Assembly: GCA_030407315.1 (NCBI GenBank)
Contig: JALQPE010002730.1
Location: 1-64,000 of the forward strand
DNA: 64,000 bases
Reading direction: 5' to 3'
Source of the DNA: Asparagopsis taxiformis
Lineage: Eukaryota > Rhodophyta > Florideophyceae > Bonnemaisoniales > Bonnemaisoniaceae
Under the pieces are notes generated by a model, which was not told where the DNA came from, searched no databases, and saw only the letters and a list, made by a program, of their open reading frames with translations. Made by a program: the position numbers and the translations under genes. Below, one piece after another: positions 21,909 through 31,262 of the stretch. Within the stretch, counting starts at the first letter, position 1, and each line of letters opens with the position of its first letter.

Positions 21909-24030
21909 GAGTGACAGTTTAGGAGACCGCAGTTTAATAAATACAGTGAGTGATTCATGATGATTGTTAGTTGATTGCACGGTAGGGAACTGCGGTGACC
22001 AGCCAGCACTACTGAATTTTGCAGAACAAGAGATACCCCGTTTGAGCATCGGCCAACGCGAATACATAGTACCATGCAGATGTGTGCAAGACGGGAAGGA
22101 CGATCAGAACGCAAGCGGTCGGCAGGGACAACAATATATTGACGCCGATCGCGCGGCTGTTGGTGAGCACTACACGGAAGGCGGGCCTCCGTGCGCCGCA
22201 GCGGTGAGTGTTTGCAAGGCGACGACGATTTGCTTGATTCGCAGCGTCGCGAAGTGTGTGGTCCCGAGTAACGGAGGGACGCTGGTCGCACGCAAGTGAT
22301 GTGAATGTTGCGACGGCTGAAAGGATGGGATTTCAAGGCAGGAAGAAGATATTTCAACTTGACAACTATAGCTGAGACATAACTTGATATTCGCGCGTCA
22401 TCAAAACGCATCATGCGGCGGGGGCGACAGTGAACGTATGTGAAAACTTGTGCGCCACCCCATGCGTCATTACCCAGCAGATCACTGGCACGGGTTTGTC
22501 TTGTCGAAGATACAAGCGCATTGCAAGATCGCAACTGCGTTCCAGATCGCTGCTCAGGTATTGTTCTGCAACGCGGTTTTTCTATTCGCATTGGCAGGTT
22601 AATTTACCCGAAGGAATACATACTGCTACCCCCAGGTTGAGCCTGCGATAATTTTCAGCCAGCGCTGCAGTGAAAACTGCGTTGTTCTCATCTCCGGTTC
22701 CTTGTTACTTTTGATACCAATATCAAGCTCTGGAGCCAAGGCAGTAGTGTGTGAGATGTCAAAAATTGTAAAAATTATAAAATTCTCATGCGCATGTCGG
22801 TCCCAAAACATCGATCATCGACTCGAAGCGACTGTGTGCACACACAATCGATTGCATCGTTGCGACTCATTCATCCCGACAATCGCGTTCGATACCTGCG
22901 TGCGCGTAGCACAATCTGCTGTCGGTCGCAATGCCGCCAACCAGCTGACCTGCTCTGAAACGCAGTGCATCGCCCCATATCGCACATATCCCGCACGGCG
23001 TCGCGACAGCTTGGTTGTGTCGCTGTATGACTTGAATGGATGCTTTGACAGAAGATGATGTACGCGTTGAAAGGGCATTTCCATACGTCCGTAGCACTGT
23101 GTGCAGGCGTGACGTGCACAATGAGGCATCAGAAGCGGCGTTTGCACTGGCTGAATGGCATGCGTTGGTGCGTTCGTAGGTGACATGTCCATCAATGCAG
23201 ACCACTATGGTTGTGGAACCGTTTTCTGGCTCTGAATGTAGGTACGGGGTAGATACAGTTTATGTTGGCAATCATCCCTCGCGTACGTCGCACATGATCG
23301 AGCGCAGTGAGCGAGCGGGCAGCGCACATCCCATCTTGCAAACATCGCTAGGGATGGGAGGAAGAAAATGCATTGGGTGTGTCTACGGTTCGGGGACGGG
23401 TTGTGAGCAGCAGATATTGAATAGGGAAGGGTGTGATGATGGAGTATGTCGAAGAGTTGCTGGATTGGAAGTGGTGGGAATGTGGGTCTACAGAGAGGAG
23501 CGGTGATGTCGGAGATGAAACGGCCATGTAGTGTGTACGTACTGTCTAGCGATACGTTGATGGAAGGCAGTGCGCAGCGTGGAATGGACAATGTACTTCT
23601 AAACACTGACAAACGCACACAACAATTATGGTCATGTGACGCAGTCGCAACAAATGCACCAAACGCCTTTCCTATTCATCGCACATACCACATGTTGCTG
23701 TGGACGAGACGCCTCGCACCACCGACGCGCCTCGAGGGGTAGATAGATGCGCACAACTGGCACACGTGCCTCCAGTCTCTGCCCATCGCCACAACGTTGC
23801 GGCGCACACATTGTCTACGCCCCACGTTGGCATTGGGTATATCATCGGAAATTAAGTACGGTCGAGTGCAGCGTCGTGTGTGTTTCGATCGACACTTTCC
23901 TGTCATTCCGTAGTGTATGTGTTCCTCAGTGTCTCGTCGATTTAGGATTTCAAGCAACGCAAAAGGTATTTTATCCAACTTACTCCCTTCCATCTATCGG
24001 CCATCCCGTCATATACAACCCCTTGTTCCA
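21909..24030. repeat. NLR-flanking intergenic module, copy 1
   Basis: The first 1.6 kb matches 34651-36290 after gene C almost continuously. Parts also match 44660-46200 and 58060-58990 (for example the GACAAACGCA and TACCACATGTTGCTGTGGACG words). It contains no recognised gene. A roughly 57-codon frame ending at 23058 (DT..RVA.SAV.R.AA..L.CSETQ...RDSLVVS) stays open in all four copies. This could be a small gene or simply recent duplication. Confidence 0.7.
21936..21941 (+). terminator. Polyadenylation signal AATAAA of gene B
   Basis: AATAAA about 28 nt after the TIR-tail stop, inside a stretch (GGAGACCGCAGTTTAATAAA) conserved exactly after gene C. Confidence 0.65.
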
Positions 24031-24032
24031 CA

Positions 24033-25448
24033 TCAAAGTCCCACACGAACAGCTGTCGCTAACACAGCTTCTTCAGCTCTCGTCCCGTACCGAGCTGCGA
24101 ACACTGTATACTCCAGTCCATCAGTCTTCGATGCCACACGCATGCCCTTCTTGTACCGAGGACTGTTCACCTCCATCACTCGTTCCGCACATCCGGCTCT
24201 CTCGCAATAATTCTTCATCATCATTGTAGATCCATTGAAATGAACAATATGTCCCGGAGTAGCACAGCTTCCAAATTTGTCACACAGCACTCTGCTAACT
24301 GCGTGTTGTTCATAGACGAGTTGATGCGTTTGCAGATGAGAAAGTGCTTTGGCGTCAATGCACACTTGTTCAGTTGGATCGGGTGTCGGACTTACAACTA
24401 GTGATGTAGTTGAAGGGCTTGGAGTGGTAGTTGGAGGAATGGTTGTAGGGCTCCCTTCGTTGGGTGGACATTCAACCGGAAGAAATCCAAGTGAAGCTGA
24501 TACACACCGAATAGAATCTTCAGTTTCTGAGCACACATCTGTAGGAAGACAATCAGGTTCATCACATGAACATCTGAAATATTTTGCAAAATCGGGTTCG
24601 CAGAAACAACCGGACTCTCCATCACAATATTTTGTACTTCTATCCTCAGTAAAAGCACAAAAGTGACTTTCAGCACAATCAGAGGACGACATGCATGAGT
24701 CGAAGGTACCTCCAGTTCCATTTCCCGGTGGCGGAGAAGTTGTTTCGGGGGGACAATCCAAGGCAACGACATTAAATGTGGATGAAATACATCGAGAAAA
24801 TCCACGCAAACTTAGAGAACAGAATTCTCCAGGGAGACACTCGGGGTATCTACATGAGCATAGAAAGTCATCGAAACTATTTGGAAAACATTCACAGTTA
24901 AATCGTCCGTCACATGGTACCACATTATTGTTTTCATTTCTGGTGCTACAGAAGTGAGTTTCAGCACATTCGGAGGATGTATTGCATTCCTCAAAAGTAA
25001 GTTTACCAGAACTCTGTCGTTGATGCATTGGAATGTTACCTCCTTCCACTCGCCGACTAAATCGTTCATCTCCATGAATTGGTAATGCACCTGGGACCAT
25101 TTTCTTCAGTTTGGTCCACATTTTCGAACTGACACTGGAGCCGTGTTTCACACGCAATGTTTTCGTAGGAGAAAGTGGTCGTGCATTTGCTTTGAGCTGG
25201 GGATATTTGACACTGACCATACGCGATTGTGGACTATGTGTCAGGGTTCTCGCGACATCTCTGACTAGATATGACGGGTTGTTTTGGCCGAGAACGGGTG
25301 GGTGATGGAGGGATGTTTTGATGTAGAGACGTTTGAGAACTCCATTGTGAGCAGTGTACTTGTTCGGAGTAGCGACAGATGATGCTGGAGAAAGGAGACA
25401 AAGGACGAATGCGAGAGTGGTGGTGAGAAATGGAAAAAGGTTGTGCAT
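24033..25448 (-). CDS. Secreted protein with two cysteine-rich repeats and a conserved C-terminal domain
   Basis: 471 residues from the ATG at 25448, chosen because it opens with a signal peptide (MHNLFPFLTTTLAFVLCLLS, likely cut near residue 25); a frame 57 codons longer would bury it. After a basic region (about 30-140) come two homologous cysteine-rich repeats of about 85-90 residues, starting EECNTSSECAETHFC and DSCMSSSDCAESHFC. Each has CSC..P.CLP and ends DCPP or ECPP. A Thr/Pro-rich linker follows, then a C-terminal domain (CIDAKALSHLQTHQL to FAARYGTRAEEAVLATAVRV) with four more cysteines. The cysteine-rich repeats and linker suggest an extracellular or cell-wall protein that folds with disulphides. 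I do not recognise an enzyme family. It lies within an approximately 3-kb insert that interrupts the NLR-flanking module, and it has no other gene partner. Confidence 0.85.
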   Translation of the reverse strand: MHNLFPFLTTTLAFVLCLLSPASSVATPNKYTAHNGVLKRLYIKTSLHHPPVLGQNNPSYLVRDVARTLTHSPQSRMVSVKYPQLKANARPLSPTKTLRVKHGSSVSSKMWTKLKKMVPGALPIHGDERFSRRVEGGNIPMHQRQSSGKLTFEECNTSSECAETHFCSTRNENNNVVPCDGRFNCECFPNSFDDFLCSCRYPECLPGEFCSLSLRGFSRCISSTFNVVALDCPPETTSPPPGNGTGGTFDSCMSSSDCAESHFCAFTEDRSTKYCDGESGCFCEPDFAKYFRCSCDEPDCLPTDVCSETEDSIRCVSASLGFLPVECPPNEGSPTTIPPTTTPSPSTTSLVVSPTPDPTEQVCIDAKALSHLQTHQLVYEQHAVSRVLCDKFGSCATPGHIVHFNGSTMMMKNYCERAGCAERVMEVNSPRYKKGMRVASKTDGLEYTVFAARYGTRAEEAVLATAVRVGL

Positions 25449-25556
25449 CGTAGTGGGGGAAGAAAACGTAGGGAAGAATTGGAAAGAGTAGAAGGTATCT
25501 GATGGGAAGCTGTGCTTGTGCAGAGAAGATTTGAGTCGATGAGTGGTAACTGGTAG

Positions 25557-25562
25557 CTTATA
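25557..25562 (-). promoter_or_regulatory. Possible TATA box of the secreted-protein gene
   Basis: TATAAG on the minus strand, about 109 nt before the ATG at 25448. Spacing is plausible for a short 5' leader, but it is a single weak motif. Confidence 0.35.
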
Positions 25563-25969
25563 AGCAGTGCTGAACGGATCATCAGACGACGAAATTTCTA
25601 GATATAGATGATGATGCAACTATGTACGAGAAGGATATCCCCAGAATACATGAGAGAACGCATGAAAATGTGTGTGGCTTATAGGTGAAAGAGGTGGCGT
25701 CATAACGAGGCTACAACACTTATTGAAGAATGACAAGATGAAGTGGTGGCAAGCAGCCAAACATATGTCGACCAAATTGGTCGCACCAATGTATGCAGGC
25801 AGATTTGGGAAAGCTGCTGTACACAGCAAGGCGAACAAAGCTGACGGGCACATTATTGCGCGAGGAGTGAACTGTATCGGAGATCTGAGTCTCTTGGTAC
25901 GCCCGTCTACATGCAATGGGACTGATTGGTGACTGTTTGTTTTTATGACATTTCTGTGTTACCAGATAG

Positions 25970-26046
25970 TGCTAGACTGTGAAGAATGTTGTGCCTGCGC
26001 AGACACTAGAGGTGGCATGTCGCCTGGTTATATGAATACCCCAACA
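25970..26046 (-). mobile_element. Solo LTR-like repeat of the small retroelement found in gene C
   Basis: 77 bp nearly identical to 31263-31339, with TG/CA-type ends (TGCTAGAC to CCCCAACA on the plus strand). No matching target-site duplication is seen at its edges (GATAG versus TATGA), so it may be old or formed by recombination. Strand is set by the primer-binding site of the full copy. Confidence 0.75.
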
Positions 26047-27229
26047 TATGACGAGTCGTAATACGTACCCAATTCACTTAATACTTCGGCCGCGTCAGGA
26101 TGCCAAACATACAACTCAATACGTACAGGAATTACACCTCAAAATACTGTAGCTTTTAATAGATTGAACTGCTGTCGGCTTTATAAAGAGACATGGTGGA
26201 CAACAGTTATAACAGACAGCGTTGTCGACGATAGTATCGAAATATTAAATTTAGATAGTTTCTGTAGAAATGCGGATGGGATATATGGGACTTTCCGTTG
26301 CTCAGTGACAGAGTCGTCTCCTCTTTGGCGCGACCAGACCGTGGTCTACACGACTCGACAGAAGTGCGCCCTTACAGAACGGTTGGAGGCGTTCTCTTGC
26401 ATTGGGATTCGGAACAGACCGGGAGTGACGCTTCTTATCAACGCGACAGGGCAGAAACAAGAAGTTGCAGGGTTGATGAAACACTAGTTGTCGCTGGCGA
26501 TACGACGGACAGCAGAAATCAGCTTCCTTGCGACGTATCCTGTTCGGCACAATCTACCAGCACCTGTGTGATGTTGGACACTGATGTGTGAATATGGAAC
26601 CACGGTGTTCGTTACACGACCGATGCCATATACGATACTCGACCGGCCGCATTCTCGTGAGTTTACGCCGATATTGCCCGTACCCACACGTGGTGGAGTT
26701 CCATTGGCAGAGTGGGCGATCTCCGTGAGCCACTTTGGATGCCTCCAGCAATGCACAGGAATGAATCAATTCCCTCGATCCGCAATCGCTCGCCATTATT
26801 TTCGACAGCTGTCCAAATACCGTCTGACAGACGCCGGAGATATACACGACAATCTTGAGACACGGTACGACGTGGCATGACGCTCAGCACTAATCCCACC
26901 GATTCCGTCGAAAAGCTTCGGATCTCCATTACAATTATGCACCCGACCATGGCACCATCATCCCGCCGTCGTCATGCAATCGGCGTACCGATTGTTATAT
27001 GATTGAATCTCATTCGCTCGCCAACCTCCTTCGCCAAACACCGTCCGCCTTCATTGCGTGCCAGCCAGATTCTACACAGCTGCATCACAGCTGTATCGCG
27101 CGCGGATTGAAACTCGAACACACCTATCATGGCGCAAGGCACGTATGAATAAGCTCTCGCCAAATCTCGTTTGACGTAGCGGCACGCAACAACGCCAACC
27201 CCCAATCACATTCCCCGCCTACATGTGCA
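26047..27229. other. No recognised gene
   Basis: Short open frames on both strands (up to about 107 codons) without motifs. I see no repeats tying it to the rest of the window. Confidence 0.4.
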
Positions 27230-27961
27230 ACTCACGATCTCGATCCTCGCACAGACCGCTCTCCACTTGAATCCGCCTCCACCGCCGCGCATCCGCAGTG
27301 CTCTGACAAAGTCCGCGCTATTTTCCATCCATACGCCATGTCAAGTGAACATCTGTGCTCGGCCAACACCCTGATCGCCCCGCCATCGCCGACTGTCCTT
27401 GGCCGGCAGCCCATGCGTCTCGCGTGGGGAGTCTTCTCTACCTCGTTTGTGCCACTTCATGTCTAACTGCTGATTGCTGCACACGTCGAATATATCATTG
27501 CGCCCAGAGTTGGAATGGTTATCGAGTCGAGTGCGCATCGATTTGACCGAGTTGGTTCGACGCTTGCTGTCGCCGTATACTGCGCGTTGCCTTGTGAGTA
27601 TGGAATGTGAACGAGTGTTTGTGAGTGAATGGCGAAACGTTGCGAGAGGCGTCGAATAGACTGCCCCAACTTTGTCAGCCTCTGAGCGAAATCACCAAGT
27701 GCATTCTCCTGCCTCCCTCCGTTCACATCAAAACGGTTGCGTAATATTCTTTCAAGTCGAAATCCGCTCATCATCCTGCTGTATTCATCTTACTGCATTT
27801 CGAAATGAACTATCTGTGTCGTCCATCGCCATCATCACAGCTCGTCCGTTTCGATCATAGCCCGATAAACTCCAACACCATGACTTCTATCTACATGTTT
27901 CGTCACCCAGCTTCAATTCGACATCCCTTTACCATCATTCTACCTCCTACCCTACACCCTC
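27230..27961. repeat. 3' flank module of minus-strand NLR genes, relic copy
   Basis: Matches the sequence downstream of genes D (about 37400-38119), E (about 46300-47005) and F (about 59040-59625), for example CACGTCGAATATATCATTGC and TGTGCCACTTCATGTC. It leads directly into the TIR-tail relic. Confidence 0.75.
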
Positions 27962-28262
27962 TCATCCACGTCCACTACTAGGACCTGCAGCCCACCCACT
28001 ATCCTCACGATTCTTCGCTTCTACCACAGCGCCCCGGGTCCTCCCAGCAAATTGCATTTGCCCCGCTTTCTCCTCTTCACCTTTCCCATTCGTCACTTTC
28101 GCCTCGTTCTCGATACCAGTCACTCCCCTCAGCGACTGTAGAACTTGTAGCACATCACGTACTTCATATTCCCGCTCACCCACCATTCGTTCCAGAAACC
28201 CTTCAGCCACAAACACATTCTCTCCCTTGTCGTTCACAGCAGCGAATTTTCGTTTTTTAGTT
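27962..28262 (-). pseudogene. C-terminal TIR relic of a D/E/F-type NLR
   Basis: The minus strand encodes NDKGENVFVAEGFLERM, LQSLRGVTGIENEAKVTNG and the tail AAGPSS of the D/E/F family. Similarity stops near 28262, just after a match to the SLFGAVNDKG region. The catalytic TIR core and all upstream domains are gone. It sits where a complete minus-strand gene would converge on gene B, as D converges on C. Confidence 0.85.
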
Positions 28263-28766
28263 CTTGTTGTATCGTCGGATCGTCGTCGTCAATCAAGCTA
28301 CACCATCAAGCTCTGCAACCTATACTACACCATGTACTATAATTTCAAGACACGCAAAAGATATTTTAACGTCGAAACGATAGTGCAGACACGATGAGTA
28401 GTTGGCGGGGCCTCTGTCCGTATCGAGTACAGTATGCAACCTAAAATTGGAGGGGCAGTCACTGTAGCGAGGCTGGGATTGATTGAATCACGGCTGCAGC
28501 TGCAATGCCAATTATCGACGGCGACAATAACAGGACAGAGGCAGTCGCCGAGCAGCACCCGATCACTGACGCCAGGTCAAGGAGCAAGCAGACTCGCCTC
28601 CCAGCTCCCACCAACCAAATTACATCGCGCATTTCCCCATACATCCGTCTCCGTTCCCGTTGAAAACCCTCTCTCCATCCCGCTGACCTTGTAGAATTTA
28701 TAGTCACCCTGGGCACCTCTGTGGGGCCATTTGCGACATGTGCAGGCAGGGTTACACCTGAAAGAC

Positions 28767-28793
28767 TACAGCACTCCTACCCCCAGGGTTGGC
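28767..28793 (+). repeat. Transposon-end-like word, copy 2
   Basis: Shares GACTACAGCACTCCTACCCC with the reverse strand of 16585-16622. Confidence 0.5.
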
Positions 28794-28905
28794 CAGGTGA
28801 ATTTCCCGCAAACCTTGCGGTAGAACTGTGTTTTTCAATTCTTTCGCCTCAAAGTGTCAAGTGTTGTTTTGGGCCGAAAACGGTGGTGGTAAGGATGTTG
28901 AATTT

Positions 28906-29021
28906 AAAAAGTCGAACACAGTCAACGAAAGAATTTGATTTTCCCAGAATCGTATTTTGCTGATAATCTTTACAAGAAATTGTAGTTTTTCAATTGTTTC
29001 GGTATCTGTGTTCGACTTTTT
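28906..29021. mobile_element. MITE-like short inverted-repeat element
   Basis: A 16-bp perfect inverted repeat (AAAAAGTCGAACACAG and its complement) encloses 84 bp. Candidate TA-type flanks are present. No other copy lies in the window. Confidence 0.5.
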
Positions 29022-31034
29022 TAGTAACCTACACAAGCGAGCGACTCACCGACGGCCGGCTCTCCCGGACGGCGGGTCAAGGGAATTACAGTAGATAGCT
29101 GCGACACGGACCTTACAGCTTGGTCCATTGATCCGGATCGGTCGCGAAATATCGTCACATTTACACCAACGTGCCGTTCTGCCAGCAATGCGCTATTGCA
29201 GCACTGTTGTATCACATCGCACCGACGTCTCAAGTCGATCATTGTCAACAACACTCTTCATGCAGCCTCTGCGTTCCCAAGTCGCCAACCCGTCTCTATT
29301 CACCCCACGTCTTAGCAACAATTCCTTCTACCAACTGCCACACCATCGCACCAACGTGCCCCGACCCATTCACCGTCCAAGTCTCGACTCCTCGACTCTG
29401 CCATCCGCGCACCGCACACGCACACCGCCCAGCGTTACTGCTTCTGCTCCACTCTTCCCGTCCGTCCTTTCCATCCGCTCCATCCATCCACCATCCCAAT
29501 CCACAACTGACCCTCTTCCTCCCCTCTTCTCTCCACACACTTGTCTAGCTAGAACAAATTGCTTCGGCCGATCTAACCGCTCCAACTCCAATCCTGTCTC
29601 TGTCTCTAGCACATCTTCACGTCAGTAACCTCCTCAATCTATCCCACTCCAACTACCCGATATTTCAATCCCTCGCCGAACCTCCCGTTGCATCCCCTAC
29701 ATCACTTGCTTCCTCTGAATCACTGACCACCTCCTCGTCCTCACATCCGTCTCCACTCCAATCATCTCCCCCACATCACCTACTTCGTCTGAACCGCCGA
29801 CTACCTCGCCACCCCCACATCCGTGTCCACTCCAATCATCTCCCCCACCTACTTGCTCTCTTCCTCACGTTGACAGCGATAAGAACCCCACTTCCAACCT
29901 ATCTCCCACCATCATGCATACCCGTACTCCCCCATCCAACCAATCGCCCTCTACTCTACCCATGCCCTCGTCCTCCGTTCATCCCCATCTCCAGCAGCCG
30001 CACTCCTCTCCCGTACTGTCCCACCAACATCCAGCCCGCATCCCCCAGCCACCCGCCTTTTATGTTCCCCCCAATGCCCGCCAGGTCCTCGACTTCTCCC
30101 GAAACTCGCGCACCCCAGAAAGCCAAGTCAAGACAGCTGTTCTATCCGAAGACCCAAACCAAAACGCCATTGCGGTGGTTGGCATGGGTGGCGTAGGCAA
30201 AACAACCATGCTGCGCGCCCTCGGGAGACATGAAGATGTGTGGGCCAAGTTCCGCGATGGCGTGTGGTTTGTACAACTCGGTCATGACGCCACTGTGCAA
30301 ACGGTGCTAGACGAGCTGGAAGAAGTTGTCGCTAAAACACTCCCAGATTTCGTTTCCGACTTCACCCGACTCGCAGCCAAGCCCAATATGCACCTCAGAT
30401 TGATGAACATGCTGGTCGAGCATCTCGCCTGCAAGCGCTTCCTACTTATGTTTGATGACGTGTGGGACCTCGACGCCAGTGTATACAAGCTGGTGGATGC
30501 GGTCTGCACGGGTGTCCAAAAGATGGAGGGAACAGGTTGCAAGGTGTTATCGTCGACAAGAAATGAGGCGATTGGGCGTGTGCCCACACATGATGTGTCG
30601 ATCGGGGTGAGTGCTGAAGACTGGCGGGGAGATAGATGTGTTGATATTCTGTGCTGCTACGCCGGGATCGACAGAGAGAGCATTGGGACACTTGCAGCTC
30701 GAAATCGTGATGCGCTGGACAGGATAATTGATATGTGTGCTGGACTGCCATTGGCGCTGAGTGTTGCTGGGTGTGGTTTGCAAGATGTGGTGGGGAGAGG
30801 AGCGGGTGGGTGTGGGGAGGATGGAATCGAGCAATACTGGAAGAGCCTGAGGGCGAGGTCTGGACAACTTGGAGTTGGGGAAGGTGGGAGTAGGCATGGT
30901 GGACTGTTAGACTATAAAGAATGTTGTGCCTGCGCAGACACTAGAGTTGGCATGTCGCCTGGTTATATGGATATCCCAACGGAGCGGAGCCGATTGGCCA
31001 GGGAGGAGATGTGGGATATGAATATCCCAACACG

Positions 31035-31045
31035 CCCCCGCTCCC
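31035..31045 (-). other. Polypurine-tract-like sequence of the retroelement
   Basis: GGGAGCGGGGG on the minus strand, two bases before the 3' LTR. Confidence 0.6.
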
Positions 31046-31251
31046 TGGGCAAGCGGTGAAGCGGTAGGAGGCGTAGTAGCCTGAGGCGTTGGAGCCTGTC
31101 TTGAATAGATAAGAGTCTTGTTGTTGACTTGTCGTAGCGGGATTTGTCGTCGCTGTGATGTGATTGGCGGTAGTTGCGTCGCCGTGTTGAATAAATTATG
31201 ATGCAGCGGTGCTTGTGAGAATCGAACTCACGCAGTCCGGTTAGCGATAAC

Positions 31252-31262
31252 GGCCCATAACC
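31252..31262 (-). other. Primer-binding-site-like sequence (half-tRNA type)
   Basis: GGTTATGGGCC directly abuts the 5' LTR on the minus strand. It is complementary to GGCCCATAACC, the CAU anticodon-loop region of initiator tRNA-Met, the kind of internal (half-tRNA) primer used by Drosophila copia and yeast Ty5. Further inside (about 31208-31223) is a T-arm-like GAGTTCGATTCTC. Confidence 0.6.

Larger units (their letters stand above)
28263..29557. other. Intergenic: module fragment, small repeats and degenerate 5' region of gene C
   Basis: Positions 28340-28400 resemble 22330/35070 (TTTCAAG.CACG.A.AAGATATTT). From about 29270 on, the sequence resembles the region upstream of gene B (17480-17810), including CTTCTCTCCACACACTTGTC. 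No gene is recognised between these. Confidence 0.5.

Noticed and set aside
31200..31262. Complete tRNA gene on the minus strand
   Set aside because: Only a T-arm-like 3' half is present. The 5' half would lie in the LTR and does not pair.
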